From: Glandiceps talaboti
Taxonomy: Eukaryota > Hemichordata > Enteropneusta > Spengelidae
Assembly: GCF_964340395.1 (NCBI RefSeq)
Contig: NC_135554.1
Coordinates: forward strand, 930,001 to 994,000
Length of the DNA: 64,000 bases
Direction of reading: 5' to 3'
A model generated the notes under the pieces. It worked only from the letters and a program-made list of their open reading frames with translations, made no database searches and had not been told where the DNA came from. Shown piece after piece: positions 34,412-49,400 of this stretch (position 1 is its first letter; each line of letters begins with the position of its first letter). The position numbers and the translations under genes are program-made.

Positions 34412-36003
34412 CAAGTCATTGAGAATGACATACTCCCTGCTATGATTGGGTTTTAAGGAATTATCACTACTCTGATCACGCAACAACACTTGTGAATCTA
34501 TATCAAACAGACTTAGATATGTTGTGTCTGCTTGTTGGACATGGAACATGCCTACAACAATAAAGGATGGGTCGGGTATGGGGGATCGTATCATGAAGAA
34601 AATGGATATGCACATGTATGTCATAGAACACTGTCCTAATACCAACTTTGAATGAGATCTGTTCAAGCATGTCTGAGTTATGGCTTTGGACTTAGAAAAA
34701 TCGCAAACAAAATGGCTGCCAGGTGGCCATATTGGATCGTATCATAACAACAATGAACAAGTCATTGAGTATGACATAGTCCCCGCTATAATTGGGTTTT
34801 AAGGAATTATCACTACTCTGATCACGCAACAGCATTTGTGAACCTAAATCAAACAGACTTAGATATGTTGTGTCTGCTTGTTGGACATGGAATATGCCTC
34901 CAACAATAAAGGATTGGTTGGGTATGGGGGATCATATCACAATGAAAATGGAGTCTGAGTTATGGCTTTGGACAATCCCATGGAAAATTCACAAACAAAA
35001 TGGCTGCCAGGCAGCCATATTGGATCGTATCACGACAAAAATGGATATGCACATGTATGTCATAGAATGCTGTCCTAATACCAACTTTGAATGAGATCTG
35101 TTTAATCATGTCTGAGTTATGGCTTTGGACATGAAAAATAGCAAACAAAATGGCTACCAGGCAGCCATATTGGATCGTATCACAATGAAAATGCATATGC
35201 ACATGTATGTCATAGAACACTGTCCTAATACCAACTTTGAATGAGATCTGTTCAAGCATGTCTGAGTTATGGCTTTAGACAGGGAAAATTCGCAAACAAA
35301 ATGGTTGCTAGGCGGCCATATTGGATCGTATCATAAAACAAATTGATGTGCATATGTATGCCATAGCATGTTGCCCCTGTACCAAGTTTGAAAAAAATCG
35401 GGCCAGGCATCTCCAAGAAACGGCTGTGGACGGACGGACGGACGGACGGACGGACGGACGCACAGATGCACGGACGCACGGACGGACAGACGGAACCCAA
35501 TCCATAAGTCCCCGTTCCGGACTTCGTCCGCGGGGACTAATATGCACATGTATGTCATAGAACACTGTCCAAATACCAACTTTGAATGAGATCTGTTCAA
35601 GCATGTCTGAGTTATGGCTTTGGACATGGAAAATTCGCAAACAAAATGGCTGCCAGGCGGCCATATTGGATCGTATCACGATGAAAATGGATATGCACAT
35701 GTATGTCATAGAACACTGTCCTAATACCAACTTTGAATGAGATCTGTTCAAGCATGTCTGAGTTATGGCTTTAGACAGGGAAAATTTGCAAACAAAATGG
35801 CTGCCAGGTGGCCATATTGGATCGTATCATGAAACAAATTGATGTGCAAATGTATGCCATTGTATGTTGCCCCTTTACCAAATTTGAATGAAATCAGTAA
35901 TGGCATCTCCAAGAAACAGCTGCAAGGACCCACGGACGCACGGACGGACAGACGGAACCCAATCCATAAGTCCCCGTCCCGGACTTCGTCCAGCGGGGAC
36001 TAA
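34412..36003 (+). mobile_element. B-family Helitron-like element, copy B2 (outer)
   Basis: Starts CAAGTCATTGAGAATGACAT and ends CTAA at 36000-36003. The flanks AGAAAAA and TAATGACTGGG join to match the uninterrupted A-family sequence at 17762-17775, so it inserted between A and T with no target duplication. It has the usual 150-bp tandem core (ATGGCTGCCAGG) and terminal GGACGGAC microsatellite. A second B element lies inside it. Confidence 0.8.
34758..35540 (+). mobile_element. B-family element copy B2b, nested in B2
   Basis: Starts CAAGTCATTGAGTATGACAT and ends TCCGCGGGGACTAA (CTAA 35537-35540). The flanks CAACAATGAA and TATGCACATGTATG join to give exactly the B-core sequence seen uninterrupted at about 56692-56715, so it inserted between A and T without target duplication. 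Confidence 0.8.
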
Positions 36004-36017
36004 TAATGACTGGGAAT

Positions 36018-36053
<36 letters not shown>

Positions 36054-36897
36054 GGATTTTTGAGGTTGACTATAAATAATTCCAGTGTCTTACAGCTTTA
36101 AACCTGGAAAATTTTAATAATAATTGAAATAAACTAGGTATCTAAGATAATTTTGAGGTAATTCGAATTTTAATTTTATAACAAAGTTATCAAAAACACT
36201 GTCCATAAGCTTAATTGTCAACAACATTCAACTTGTAGTAGACATAACATCATCTAATATTTAAATTTACGGAGTGCCTTGTGACTGGCGCCTGTCATCA
36301 TTCCATCGTATTTAAACCTTGTACTTGACATTTCGCAATATTTATAATTCTCAACAAAATACCTGAACATGCTTCACCTCGCTCGTACTCAAAGAAGCCC
36401 CGGTATGATCACTGACATGACTAGAGAGAACCTTTTCGGATTTACATGTAAAACGGGGAAAGATACGCAAAACATAATGCAAAGTCTGAAGCCAAATTAA
36501 AGTTGTAATTATTTTAATTATTTTTACTTGCCAAATATTTGCATTTTGGAAATGGCAAGACATGTTCATGTCGATACATCATAGATAACTAACAGTAGTT
36601 ATCTGTGTTTACATGTAAACTGTTGGCCAATAAACAAAGTTTGGTCGATTCACTGTACGCACTGCTCTTAACTACACCCGCACGCCTTTATGGCCTAGGC
36701 ATGCCTTGCCTTGCTTACGCGAGTTGTCTTCATTCTAGTTCACTGTCACTCCAAATTGCACTCCAAATTGCTTACGCGAGTTGTCTTCATTCTAGTTCAC
36801 TGTCACTCCAAATTGCACGACATAGAATTAATCACAAGTTACATGTTATCTGAAAACATCAAACTTTTATAGTGGGTCTGAAGTATGATTTTAGTGA

Positions 36898-37200
36898 GGT
36901 TTCTATCAATATCCAATCTTATTTGACAATATATCCAGGTTTCTATCAATATCCAATCTTATTTGGCAATATATCTAGGTTTCTATCAATATCCAACCTT
37001 ATTTGGCAATATATCCCGGTTTCTATCAATATCCAACTTTATTTGGCAACATATCCAGGTTTCTATCAATATCCAATCTTATTTGGCAATATATCTAGGT
37101 TTCTATCAATATCCAACCTTATTTGGCAATATTTCCGGGTTTCTATCAATATCCAATCTTATTTGACAATATATCCAGGTTTCAATCAATATCCAAGTCA
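36898..37200. repeat. 40-bp tandem array (about 7.5 copies)
   Basis: Units GGTTTCTATCAATATCCAAT plus CTTATTTGGCAATATATCCA. The array interrupts or truncates copy A3. An open frame with the repeat YPILFGNISRFLSIS is a by-product of the period. Confidence 0.95.
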
Positions 37201-39460
37201 TGTTGAAGTACATTGATGTGTAATACAATTACATGTAATTTTATACCTGTGATTTTGTTGGACTGTAACGCCTCACACCGTAATGGAAACAAACGAAAAT
37301 CCAAATCAATTTTTTTCATTGTTGTGTACATTTATAATGTAATCAAATAACAATTTAAATTGACGTAACATAAATTATCCGTTGGTTTTGTCGAAAACTT
37401 TTCAAGCTATACCTCTCAGTGTACATGAAAACAAGTCTGTTTTCAAATATTTAAAGTATGTCGTCATAACGAACACTGTGACATTAAAACTTTGTAACAT
37501 CACTGTTTCGTACAGTTAGTAAAGTTGTTGGGTAAATGAAAACGTCATATAACATATTTTACAAAGAACGTTATTTTTTGTGGCTTTAAATAGTGCAACC
37601 AAACAACGTTTTCATGAGAAAACGTAACCGATTTGGATTAGATTCTAAGCTTTGAACAAACAATCAATGAAGAAGCCATTTATTTTAAGCGAATGAAAAA
37701 AATGCAGAATCTGATCATTACTGTCTTAAGATAGAAATAACAGCAATTTGTTTCCTCAGTCATAAGACAAGTACTTGCTAAGGTTTAACAGAAAATCGGA
37801 GAAACACTAACAATGAAAGTATTTCCATGACTGCCCCAGGAATCAAGTTCAAAATCTCTTTTGGCAGATTTTACAAGCCAATCGAAGAGTATAATACATG
37901 TACGTACATTTCCTTATCAAAGGGATCTATCTCTTTTACCTCCCTGATGTACCAGTGACTGTCATATATATAGCCCCCACCAAGTCCCCAATATTGGGGT
38001 CTATTTCCATAGAAATTCCACTGTGTGGTGTTCCATTCTGTGAATGTGATGAGTTTCCAGCAGTATTAGGTTGGCCACAGGATCAACTGATTCGGAGGGC
38101 AGGTTAACTACTAGTTATATGTCAGCTTTTGCCATTTGAAAATAAAATAGTCCAGTTGATAATTCACAAACTTAAGTTGCGATTGATATGTTTGTAATCT
38201 ACGTTACTTTTTATGTTTCTGGAGGAAATACTCATTACTTTAATTAAAATACTTGGCGTGAGACGTTATGTTTATATTGATACTTTGAGTTATATATTGT
38301 ATAAACAGCTCTTACATTCCAGACAAGTTTTGACAGACAAATACTAATAATGTAATGGAAATGGACATTTGCTTTGAATAATGAATGTAATTTACGTTAC
38401 CATCAATACTTGTTTCCCATATATTCTATTACATATTTGTTTTCTTCCAATGTAATGTACATCGTACGAATTGTTAAACGATTGAAATAATCGCTAGAGG
38501 TAAGTTTGCACGATGCACGTCACTGGAACATGCTTCAACAAATATCGATGATAATTTTGATGTAGACTTTCTGTGAAAATTTCTTCACCTTCGCTGATTG
38601 CAATGACTGTACTCCGATGTTTTCTGTTAATGCTCATTAGCTGATAAAATAACTACCTTTGTGTGATAACGCCAGCTAGGTCACCTATATGTCAGATATG
38701 TGATGGCTTCATTTATGATGGATCACTTGTAACGTAATTTATCCATAACGTAATTTACAGTAACGTGTATTACATTCTTAAATTAAATCATGAGGTAAGC
38801 AAGATGATATAGAAATGGTTGCCTCGCACAATTCTTTTTTGACACCCAACAACATCCATGTAAACTTCGAGAATGTGCCCACTTTATAAAGAAAGAAAAG
38901 TGAGGTAACGTTTATTATCCATACTTTACACAATTAAAGAGGCATAGGAAGATTCAGTTGAAAATACAATAAATTCTTTTATCATATAGTCACTAAAACA
39001 GTCACAGAACAGTACATGTACATGTCTGTGTTGTTTTTCTTTTGCAAGTGAAAAGAAGTAATAATCTCTCAACGGATTGCTGGAAAGACTTCATGAAAAG
39101 TATTTTCAAATCAATGATAACGTAAATTACAATAAATGAGCGACACTAAATCTTCGTAATGTACTCCTGACCTAGAGAGTACTTGAGGTATAAGATTTGT
39201 TGTTTTAAATACGTATTGAGATACAAAACAAATAAAAAACAAATCTGTGAGAACTTCCATCAACTTTCCGGAAAACTAGTTACATTCTGCAATAGCTCTG
39301 AGTGGTGACACTGGTTTTTTGCATATTTTTATGGAAAGAGATACATGTTGAAAGTTTGTTCTTCAGCTTATATATAATATCAAATTCTGATACCAAAAAG
39401 TAATATGTATACTGTGCAACTGTTGCTGGGTGCCTACTTATGTGCCGATAAGTCAGTATT
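37201..39460. other. Intron sequence without recognised features
   Basis: AT-rich sequence with recurring GTAATTTACGTTAC-like motifs (for example 38389, 38734, 38748, 39121) but no periodic array, exon or RNA gene that I can support. Confidence 0.45.
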
Positions 39461-40100
39461 CTGTCTCTCGGTTATTGTGACAGGCGTGCAACATGTGAAT
39501 ATGTCTAACTGTACATGTTAACTGAGAATGGGTGGTTACTTTTATGTCAGGTTTAGTTGAAATCATTTGATGCATGGCAGAAATATGAGAAAGAATGCAA
39601 ACTCACTCACTCACACACACATGCATACATGCACACTTGAATGCATGAACGGATGGACGGACAGCTGAAACCCAATGTTTAAGTCCCCTCCGGGCAGTGC
39701 CTGTTGGGGACTCATAAACTCTGAATAACCAGACACCTATTAGCTTGCCTACAGAGTATGGAAAAAACTAATGTCAAACAAAGTAGCATGTATATGTCTC
39801 ACATATTAGTATGTTAACTTTCTGCCAGGTTTGGTTGAAATTGCATGCCAGAGATGAGGGTAATAAATTCAAACAATGGCTGCCATTCGGCCATATTTGA
39901 TTCGGTCACAAAACAAAATGGTGTGCACATGTCTCACATAGTATGTTACCTTTATGCCAAGTTTGGTTGCAATCAATTAATGCATGCCAGAGGTATGAGG
40001 GTAGGCACATGCACAGACGGTTGGATGGAAAGGATGGTCTAAAAGATGGGACCAAACATTTAAGTCCCCTCCAGTTGGTGACCATTGAGGACTAAAAAGG
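39461..40100 (+). repeat. Interspersed repeat with GCCATTCGGCCATATTTGAT units
   Basis: Three degenerate units (about 39500, 39780, 39900) share CATGTCTCACATAGTATGTTA and GTTTGGTTGAAAT. GGACGGACAGC/GGTTGGATGG segments and ends with TTTAAGTCCCCTCC and GAGGACTAA follow. The GTCCCC...GGACTAA end resembles the B family remotely. Related units are at 24660-25080. Confidence 0.55.
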
Positions 40101-40140
40101 TAGTAATATGATACAGAATACACCAATAATATCTCCATAC

Positions 40141-40366
40141 CTTGCCTTCACCATCTAGTGCTTTGCGTACTCTATCAACTTGTAAACCTAACACATTGCC
40201 AACATCCATAGGTGCAGGTTTTGGTGGTAGTGCTATGATCTGTTTGTTGAACTGTCCCCTTGTTGAACTTCGTTTTGATTTAACAGCGAGCGATTCATGT
40301 TGTCTTGTTGTTACCTTTGGTGTGTAATGTCGCTGTGATCTTGCTATTGGCAGTTCCAACTCCTCT
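40141..40366 (-). CDS. Host gene exon 4 of 8 seen (75 codons plus split codon)
   Basis: Internal exon with acceptor CACAACCATAG and donor GTATGG on the minus strand. Its first base completes an arginine codon begun (AG) by the exon at 53798-53982. It then encodes residues 135-209: EELELPIARSQRHYTPKV, a basic Ser/Arg stretch (AVKSKRSSTRG), then IIALPPKPAPMDVGNVLG and LQVDRVRKALDGEGK. It ends in phase 0. The basic, proline-containing first half looks like a linker, and VLGLQVDRVRKAL looks like the first strand of the C2-like region. The upstream intron is 13.4 kb, and the large 57-bp satellite begins only about 65 bases before this acceptor. Confidence 0.87.
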
Positions 40367-40433
40367 CTATGGTTGTGGATTCAGAAATAATTATCATTTG
40401 TTATAATTAGTGAATGGATACACAATGACAGAT

Positions 40434-43400
40434 AGTAACCATCAATAAACTCTGACTAATCAGATACCAATTAGTCAGCATACACAGTGTAGTAACCATC
40501 AATAAACTCTAACTAATCAGATGCCAATTAGTCACCATACACAGTATAGTAACCATCAATAAACTCTGACTAATCAGATACCAATTAGTCAGCATACACA
40601 GTGTAGTAACCATCAATAAACTCTAACTAATCAGATGCCAATTAGTAACCATACACAGTATAGTAACCATCAATAAACTCTAACTAATCAGATACCAATT
40701 AGTCACCATACACACTATGGTAACCATCAATAAACTCTAACTAATCAGATACCAATTAGTAACCATACACAGTATAGTAACCATCAATAAACTCTAACTA
40801 ATCAGATACCAATTAGTCACCATACACACTATGGTAACCATCAATAAACTCTAACTAATCAGATACCAATTAGTCACTATACACAGTATAGTAACCATCA
40901 ATAAACTCTAACTAGTCAGATACCAATTAGCTAATATACACAGTGTAGTAACCATCAATAAACTCTAACTAATCATAAACCAATTAGTCAGTATACACAC
41001 TATGGTAACCATCAATACACTCTAACTAATCAGATACCAATTAGTCAGTATACACAGTATAGTAACCATCAATAAACTCTAACTAATCAGATACCAATTA
41101 GCCAGTATACACAGTATAGTAACCATCAATAAACTCTAACTAATCAAATACCAACTAGTTACCATACATAATTATAATCCATCAATAAACTCTAACTAAT
41201 CAGATACCAATTAGTCAGTATACACAGTATAGTAACCATCAATAAACTCTAACTAATCAGATACCAATTAGTAACCATACACAGTATAGAAACCATCAAT
41301 AAACTCTAACTAATCAGATACCAATTAGCTAATATACACAGTGTAGTAGCCATCAATAAACTCTAACTAGTCAGATACAATAGCTAATATACACAGTGTA
41401 GTAACCATCAATAAACTCTAACTAATCAGATACCAATTAGTCAGTATACACACTATGGTAACCATCAATAAACTCTAACTAATCAGATACCAATTAGCCA
41501 GTATGCACATTATAGTAACCATCAATAAACTCTGACTAATCAGATACCAATTAGCCAGTTTACACAGTATAGTAACCATCAATAAACTCTAACTAATCAG
41601 ATACCAATTAGTCAGTATACACAGTATAGTAACCATCAATATACTCTAACTAATCAGATACCAATTAGTCAGTATACACAGTATAGTAACCATCAATAAA
41701 CTCTAACTAATCAGATACCAATTAGTCAGTATACACAGTATAGTAACCATCAATAAACTCTAACTAATCAGATACCAATTAGTCAGTATACACAGTATAG
41801 TAACCATCAATAAACTCTAACTAATCAGATACCAATTAGCCAGTATACACAGTATAGTAACCATCAATAAACTCTAGCTAATCAGATACCAATTAGTCAG
41901 TATACACAGTATAGTAACCATCAATAAACTCTAACTAATCAGATACCAATTAGTCACTATACACAGTATAGTAACCATCAATAAACTCTAACTAATCAGA
42001 TACCAATTAGTCACTATATACAGTATAGTAACCATCAATAAACTCTAACTAATCAGATACCAATTAGTAACCATACACAGTATAGTAACCATCAATAATC
42101 TCTAACTAATCAGATACCAATTAGTAACCATACACAGTATAGTAACCATCAATAAACTCTAACTAATCAGATACCAATTAGTCACCATACACACTATGGT
42201 AACCATCAATAAACTCTAACTAATCAGATACCAATTAGTCACTATACACAGTATAGTAACCATCAATAAACTCTAACTAGTCAGATACCAATTAGCTAAT
42301 ATACACAGTGTAGTAACCATCAATAAACTCTAACTAATCATAAACCAATTAGTCAGTATACACACTATGGTAACCATCAATACACTCTAACTAATCAGAT
42401 ACCAATTAGTCAGTATACACAGTATAGTAACCATCAATAAACTCTAACTAATCAGATACCAATTAGCCAGTATACACAGTATAGTAACCATCAATAAACT
42501 CTAACTAATCAAATACCAACTAGTTACCATACATAATTATAATCCATCAATAAACTCTAACTAATCAGATACCAATTAGTCAGTATACACAGTATAGTAA
42601 CCATCAATAAACTCTAACTAATCAGATACCAATTAGTAACCATACACAGTATAGAAACCATCAATAAACTCTAACTAATCAGATACCAATTAGCTAATAT
42701 ACACAGTGTAGTAGCCATCAATAAACTCTAACTAGTCAGATACAATAGCTAATATACACAGTGTAGTAACCATCAATAAACTCTAACTAATCAGATACCA
42801 ATTAGTCAGTATACACACTATGGTAACCATCAATAAACTCTAACTAATCAGATACCAATTAGCCAGTATGCACATTATAGTAACCATCAATAAACTCTGA
42901 CTAATCAGATACCAATTAGCCAGTTTACACAGTATAGTAACCATCAATAAACTCTAACTAATCAGATACCAATTAGTCAGTATACACAGTATAGTAACCA
43001 TCAATATACTCTAACTAATCAGATACCAATTAGTCAGTATACACAGTATAGTAACCATCAATAAACTCTAACTAATCAGATACCAATTAGTCAGTATACA
43101 CAGTATAGTAACCATCAATAAACTCTAACTAATCAGATACCAATTAGTCAGTATACACAGTATAGTAACCATCAATAAACTCTAACTAATCAGATACCAA
43201 TTAGCCAGTATACACAGTATAGTAACCATCAATAAACTCTAGCTAATCAGATACCAATTAGTCAGTATACACAGTATAGTAACCATCAATAAACTCTAAC
43301 TAATCAGATACCAATTAGTCACTATACACAGTATAGTAACCATCAATAAACTCTAACTAATCAGATACCAATTAGTCACTATATACAGTATAGTAACCAT

Positions 43401-46400
43401 CAATAAACTCTAACTAATCAGATACCAATTAGTAACCATACACAGTATAGTAACCATCAATAATCTCTAACTAATCAGATACCAATTAGTCAGTATACAC
43501 AGTATAGTAACCATCAATAAACTCTAACTAATCAGATACCAATTAGTCACTATACACAGTATAGTAACCATCAATAAACTCTAACTAATCAGATACCAAT
43601 TAGTAACCATACACAGTATAGTAACCATCCATAAACTCTAACTAATCAAATACCACTTAGCTAGTATACACAATATAGTAACCATCAATAAACTCTGAAT
43701 AATCAAATACCAATTAATTACTATACACAGTGTAGTAACCATCAATAAACTGTAACTAATCAGATACCAATTAGTCAGTATACACAGTATAGTAACCATC
43801 AATAAACTCTAACTAATCAGATACCAATTAGTAACCATGCACAGTATAGTAACCATCAATAAACTCTAACTAATGAGATACCAAATAGCTAATATAAACA
43901 GTGTAGTAACCATCAATAAACTCTAAATAATCAGATACCAACTAGTTAGCATACATAATTATAATCCATCAATAAACTCTTAGATACCAATTAGCCAGTA
44001 TGCACAGTATAGTAACCATCAATAAACTCTAAATAATCAAATACCAATTAGTCACTATACACAGTGTAGTAACCATCAATAAACTCTAACTAATCCGATA
44101 CCAATTAGTCAGTATACACAGTATAGTAACCATCAATAAACTCTAACTAATCAGATACCAATTAGTAACAATACACAGTATAGTAACCATCCATAAACTC
44201 TAACTAATCAGATACCAACTAGTTACCATACATAATTATAATCCATCAATAAACTCTAACTAATCAGATACCAATTAGTCAGTATACACAGTATAGTACC
44301 CATCAATAAACTCTAACTAATCAGATACCAATTAGTCACAATACATGTACACAGTATAGTAACCATCAATAAACTCTAACTAATCAGATACCAATTAGTA
44401 ACCATACACAGTATAGTTACCATCAATAAACTCTAACTAATCAGATACCAATTAGCTAATATACACAGTGTAGTAACCATCAATAAACTCTAAATAATCA
44501 AATACCAATTACTCAGTTTACACAGTATAGTAACCATCAATAAACTCTTACTAATCAGATACCAATTGGTCACTATACACAGTATAGTAACGCATCAATA
44601 AACTCTAACTAATCAGATACCAATTAGTCACCATACACAGTATAGTAACCATCAATAAACTATAACTAATCAAATACCACTTAGCCAGTATACACAGTAT
44701 AGTAACCATCAATAAACTCTAACTAATCAAATACCACTTAGCTAGGATACACAGTATAGTAACCATCAATAAACTCTAACTAATCAAATACCACTTAGCT
44801 AGGATACACAGTATAGTAACCATCAATAAACTCTAACTAATCAAATACCACTTAGCTAGGATACACAGTATAGTAACCATCAATAAACTCTAAATAATCA
44901 AATACCAATTAGTCATTATACACAGTGTAGTAACCATCAATAAACTCTAACTAATCAAATACCAATTAGTCACTATACACAGTGTAGTAACCATCAATAA
45001 ACTCTAACTATTCAAATACCAATTAGTCAGTATACACAGTATAGTAACCATCAATAAACTCTAAATAATCAAATACCAATTAGTCATTATACACAGTGTA
45101 GTAACCATCAATAAACTCTAACTAATCCGATACCAATTAGTCAGTATACACAGTATAGTAACCATCAATAAACTCTAACTAATCAGATCCCAATTAGTAA
45201 CCATACACAGTATAGTAACCATCAATAAACTCTAACTAATCCGATACCAATTAGTCAGTATACACAGTATAGTAACCATCAATAAACTCTAACTAATCAG
45301 ATACCAATTAGTAACTATACACAGTATAGTAACCATCAATAAACTCTAACTAATCAGATACCAATTAGCTAATATACACAGTGTAGTAACCATCAATAAA
45401 CTCTAACTAATCAGATACCAATTAGCTAATATACACAGTGTAGTAACCATCAATAAACTCTAACTAATCAGATACCAATTAATCAGTATGCACAGTATAG
45501 TAACAATCCATAAACTCTAACTAATCAGATACCAACTAGTTACCATACATAATTATAATCCATCAATAAACTCTAACTAATCAGATGCCAATTAGTCACC
45601 ATACACAGTATAGTAACCATCAATAAACTCTAAATAATCAAATACCAATTAGTCACTATACACAGTATAGTAACCATCAATAAACTCTAACTAATCAGAT
45701 ACCAATCAGTCAGTATACAAAGTATAGTAAGCATCAATAAACTCTAACTAATCAGATACCAATTAGTCAGTATACACAGTGTAGTAACCATCAATAAACT
45801 CTAACTAATCAGATACCAATTAGTAACCATACACAGTATAGTAACCATCAATAAATTCTAATTAATCAGATACCAATTAGACACCATACACAGTATAGTA
45901 ACCATCAATAAACTCTAACTAATCAGATACCAATTAGTCAGTATACACAGTATAGTAACCATCAATAAACTCTAAATAATCAAATACCAATTAGTCACTA
46001 TACACAGTATAGTAACCATCAATAAACTCTAACTAATCAGATACCAATTAGTCAGTATACACAGTATAGTAACCATCAACAAACTCTAACTAATCTAATA
46101 CCACTTAGCCAGTATACACAGTATAGTAACCATCAACAAACTCTAACTAATCAAATACCAATTAGTCACTATACACAGTATAGTAACCATCACTAAACTC
46201 TAACTAATCAGATATCAATTAGTAACCATACACACTATAGTAACCATCAATAAACTCTAACTAATCAGATACCAATTAGTCAGTATACACAGTATAGTAA
46301 CCATTAATAAATTCTAACTAATCAGATATCAATTAGCCAGTATACACAGTATAGTAACACATCAATAAACTCTAACTAATCAGATACCAATTAGTCACCA

Positions 46401-49400
46401 TACACAGTATATTAACCATCAATAAACTCTAACTAATCAGCTACCAATTAGTAACCATACACAGTATAGTAACCATTAATAAACTCTAACTAATCAGATA
46501 TCAATTAGCTAATTTAAATATACACAGTATAGTAACCATCAATAAACTCTAACTAATCAGATACCAATTAGTCACCATACACAGTATAGTAACCATTAAT
46601 AAACTCTAACTAATCAGATATCAATTAGCTAATATACACAGTATAGTAACCATTAATAAACTCTAACTAATCAGATACCAATCAGTCACTATGCACAGTA
46701 TAGTAACTATCAATAAACTCTAACTAATCAGATACCAATTAGTCACCATACACAGTATAGTAACCATCAATAAACTCTAACTAATCAGATACCAATTAGT
46801 CACCATACACAGTATAGTAACCATCAATAAACTCTAACTAATCAGATACCAATTAGTCACCATACACACTATGGTAACCATCAATAAACTCTAACTAATC
46901 AGATACCAATTAGCCAGTATACACAGTATAGTAATCATCAATAAACTCTAACTAATCAGCTACCAATTAGTCACCATACACAGTATAGTAACCATTAATA
47001 AACTCTAACTAATCAGATATCAATTAGCTAATATACACAGTATAGTAACCATTAATAAACTCTAACTAATCAGATACCAATCAGTCACTATACACAGTAT
47101 AGTAACTATCAATAAACTCTAACTAATCAGATACCAATTAGTCACCATACACAGTATAGTAACCATCAATAAACTCTAACTAATCAGATACCAATTAGTC
47201 ACCATACACACTATGGTAACCATCAATAAACTCTAACTAATCAGATACCAATTAGCCAGAATACACAGTATAGTAACCATCCATAAACTTTAACTAATCA
47301 GATACCAATTAGCCAGTATACACAGTATAGTAACCATCCATAAACTTTAACTAATCAGATACCAATTAGTCACCATACACAGTATAGTAACCATCAATAA
47401 ACTCTAACTAATCAGATACCAATTAGTCACTATATACAGTATAGTAACCATCAATAAACTCTAACTAATCAGATACCAATTAGTAACCATACACAGTATA
47501 GTAACCATCAATAATCTCTAATTAATCAGATACCAATTAGTCAGTATACACAGTATAGTAACCATCAATAAACTCTAACTAATCAGATACCAATTAGTAA
47601 CCATACACAGTATAGTAACCATCCATAAACTCTAACTAATCAAATACCACTTAGCTAGTATACACAATATAGTAACCATCAATAAACTCTGAATAATCAA
47701 ATACCAATTAATTACTATACACAGTGTAGTAACCATCAATAAACTCTAACTAATCAGATACCAATTAGTCAGTATACACAGTATAGTAACCATCAATAAA
47801 CTCTAACTAATCAGATACCAATTAGTAACCATGCACAGTATAGTAACCATCAATAAACTCTAACTAATGAGATACCAAATAGCTAATATAAACTGTGTAG
47901 TAACCATCAATAAACTCTAAATAATCAGATACCAACTAGTTAGCATACATAATTATAATCCATCAATAAACTCTTAGATACCAATTAGCCAGTATGCACA
48001 GTATAGTAACCATCAATAAACTCTAAATAATCAAATACCAATAAGTCACTATACACAGTGTAGTAACCATCAATAAACTCTAACTAATCCGATACCAATT
48101 AGTCAGTATACACAGTATAGTAACCATCAATAAACTCTAACTAATCAGATACCAATTAGTAACAATACACAGTTTAGTAACCATCCATAAACTCTAACTA
48201 ATCAGATACCAACTAGTTACCATACATAATTATAATCCATCAATAAACTCTAACTAATCAGATACCAATTAGTCAGTATACACAGTATAGTACCCATCAA
48301 TAAACTCTAACTAATCAGATACCAATTAGTCACAATACATGTACACAGTATAGTAACCATCAATAAACTCTAACTAATCAGATACCAATTAGTAACCATA
48401 CACAGTATAGTTACCATCAATAAACTCTAACTAATCAGATACCAATTAGCTAATATACACAGTGTAGTAACCATCAATAAACTCTAAATAATCAAATACC
48501 AATTACTCAGTTTACACAGTATAGTAACCATCAATAAACTCTTACTAATCAGATACCAATTGGTCACTATACACAGTATAGTAACGCATCAATAAACTCT
48601 AACTAATCAGATACCAATTAGTCAGCATACACAGTGTAGTAACCATCAATAAACTATAACTAATCAGATACCAATTAGTCACCATACACAGTATAGTAAC
48701 CATCAATAAACTATAACTAATCAAATACCACTTAGCCAGTATACACAGTATAGTAACCATCAATAAACTCTAACTAATCAAATACCACTTAGCTAGGATA
48801 CACAGTATAGTAACCATCAATAAACTCTAACTAATCAAATACCACTTAGCTAGGATACACAGTATAGTAACCATCAATAAACTCTAACTAATCAAATACC
48901 ACTTAGCTAGGATACACAGTATAGTAACCATCAATAAACTCTAAATAATCAAATACCAATTAGTCATTATACACAGTGTAGTAACCATCAATAAACTCTA
49001 ACTAATCAAATACCAATTAGTCACTATACACAGTGTAGTAACCATCAATAAACTCTAACTATTCAAATACCAATTAGTCAGTATACACAGTATAGTAACC
49101 ATCAATAAACTCTAAATAATCAAATACCAATTAGTCATTATACACAGTGTAGTAACCATCAATAAACTCTAACTAATCAAATACCAATTAGTCAGTATAC
49201 ACAGTATAGTAACCATCAATAAACTCTAACTAATCAGATCCCAATTAGTAACCATACACAGTATAGTAACCATCAATAAACTCTAACTAATCCGATACCA
49301 ATTAGTCAGTATACACAGTATAGTAACCATCAATAAACTCTAACTAATCAGATACCAATTAGTAACTATACACAGTATAGTAACCATCAATAAACTCTAA

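Larger units (their letters stand above)
34204..36896 (+). mobile_element. A-family Helitron-like element, copy A3 (interrupted; 3' end missing)
   Basis: Starts CAAGCGACCTATCGGTCAG at 34204. A B-family element (34412-36003) lies within it, after which A-family sequence resumes (TAATGACTGGGAATTG) and continues to about 36896. There the 40-bp tandem array begins, and the usual ...AGCGGAGCTAA end is absent. A local 64-bp duplication (TTACGCGAGTTGTCTTCATT) is at 36714-36800. Confidence 0.75.
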
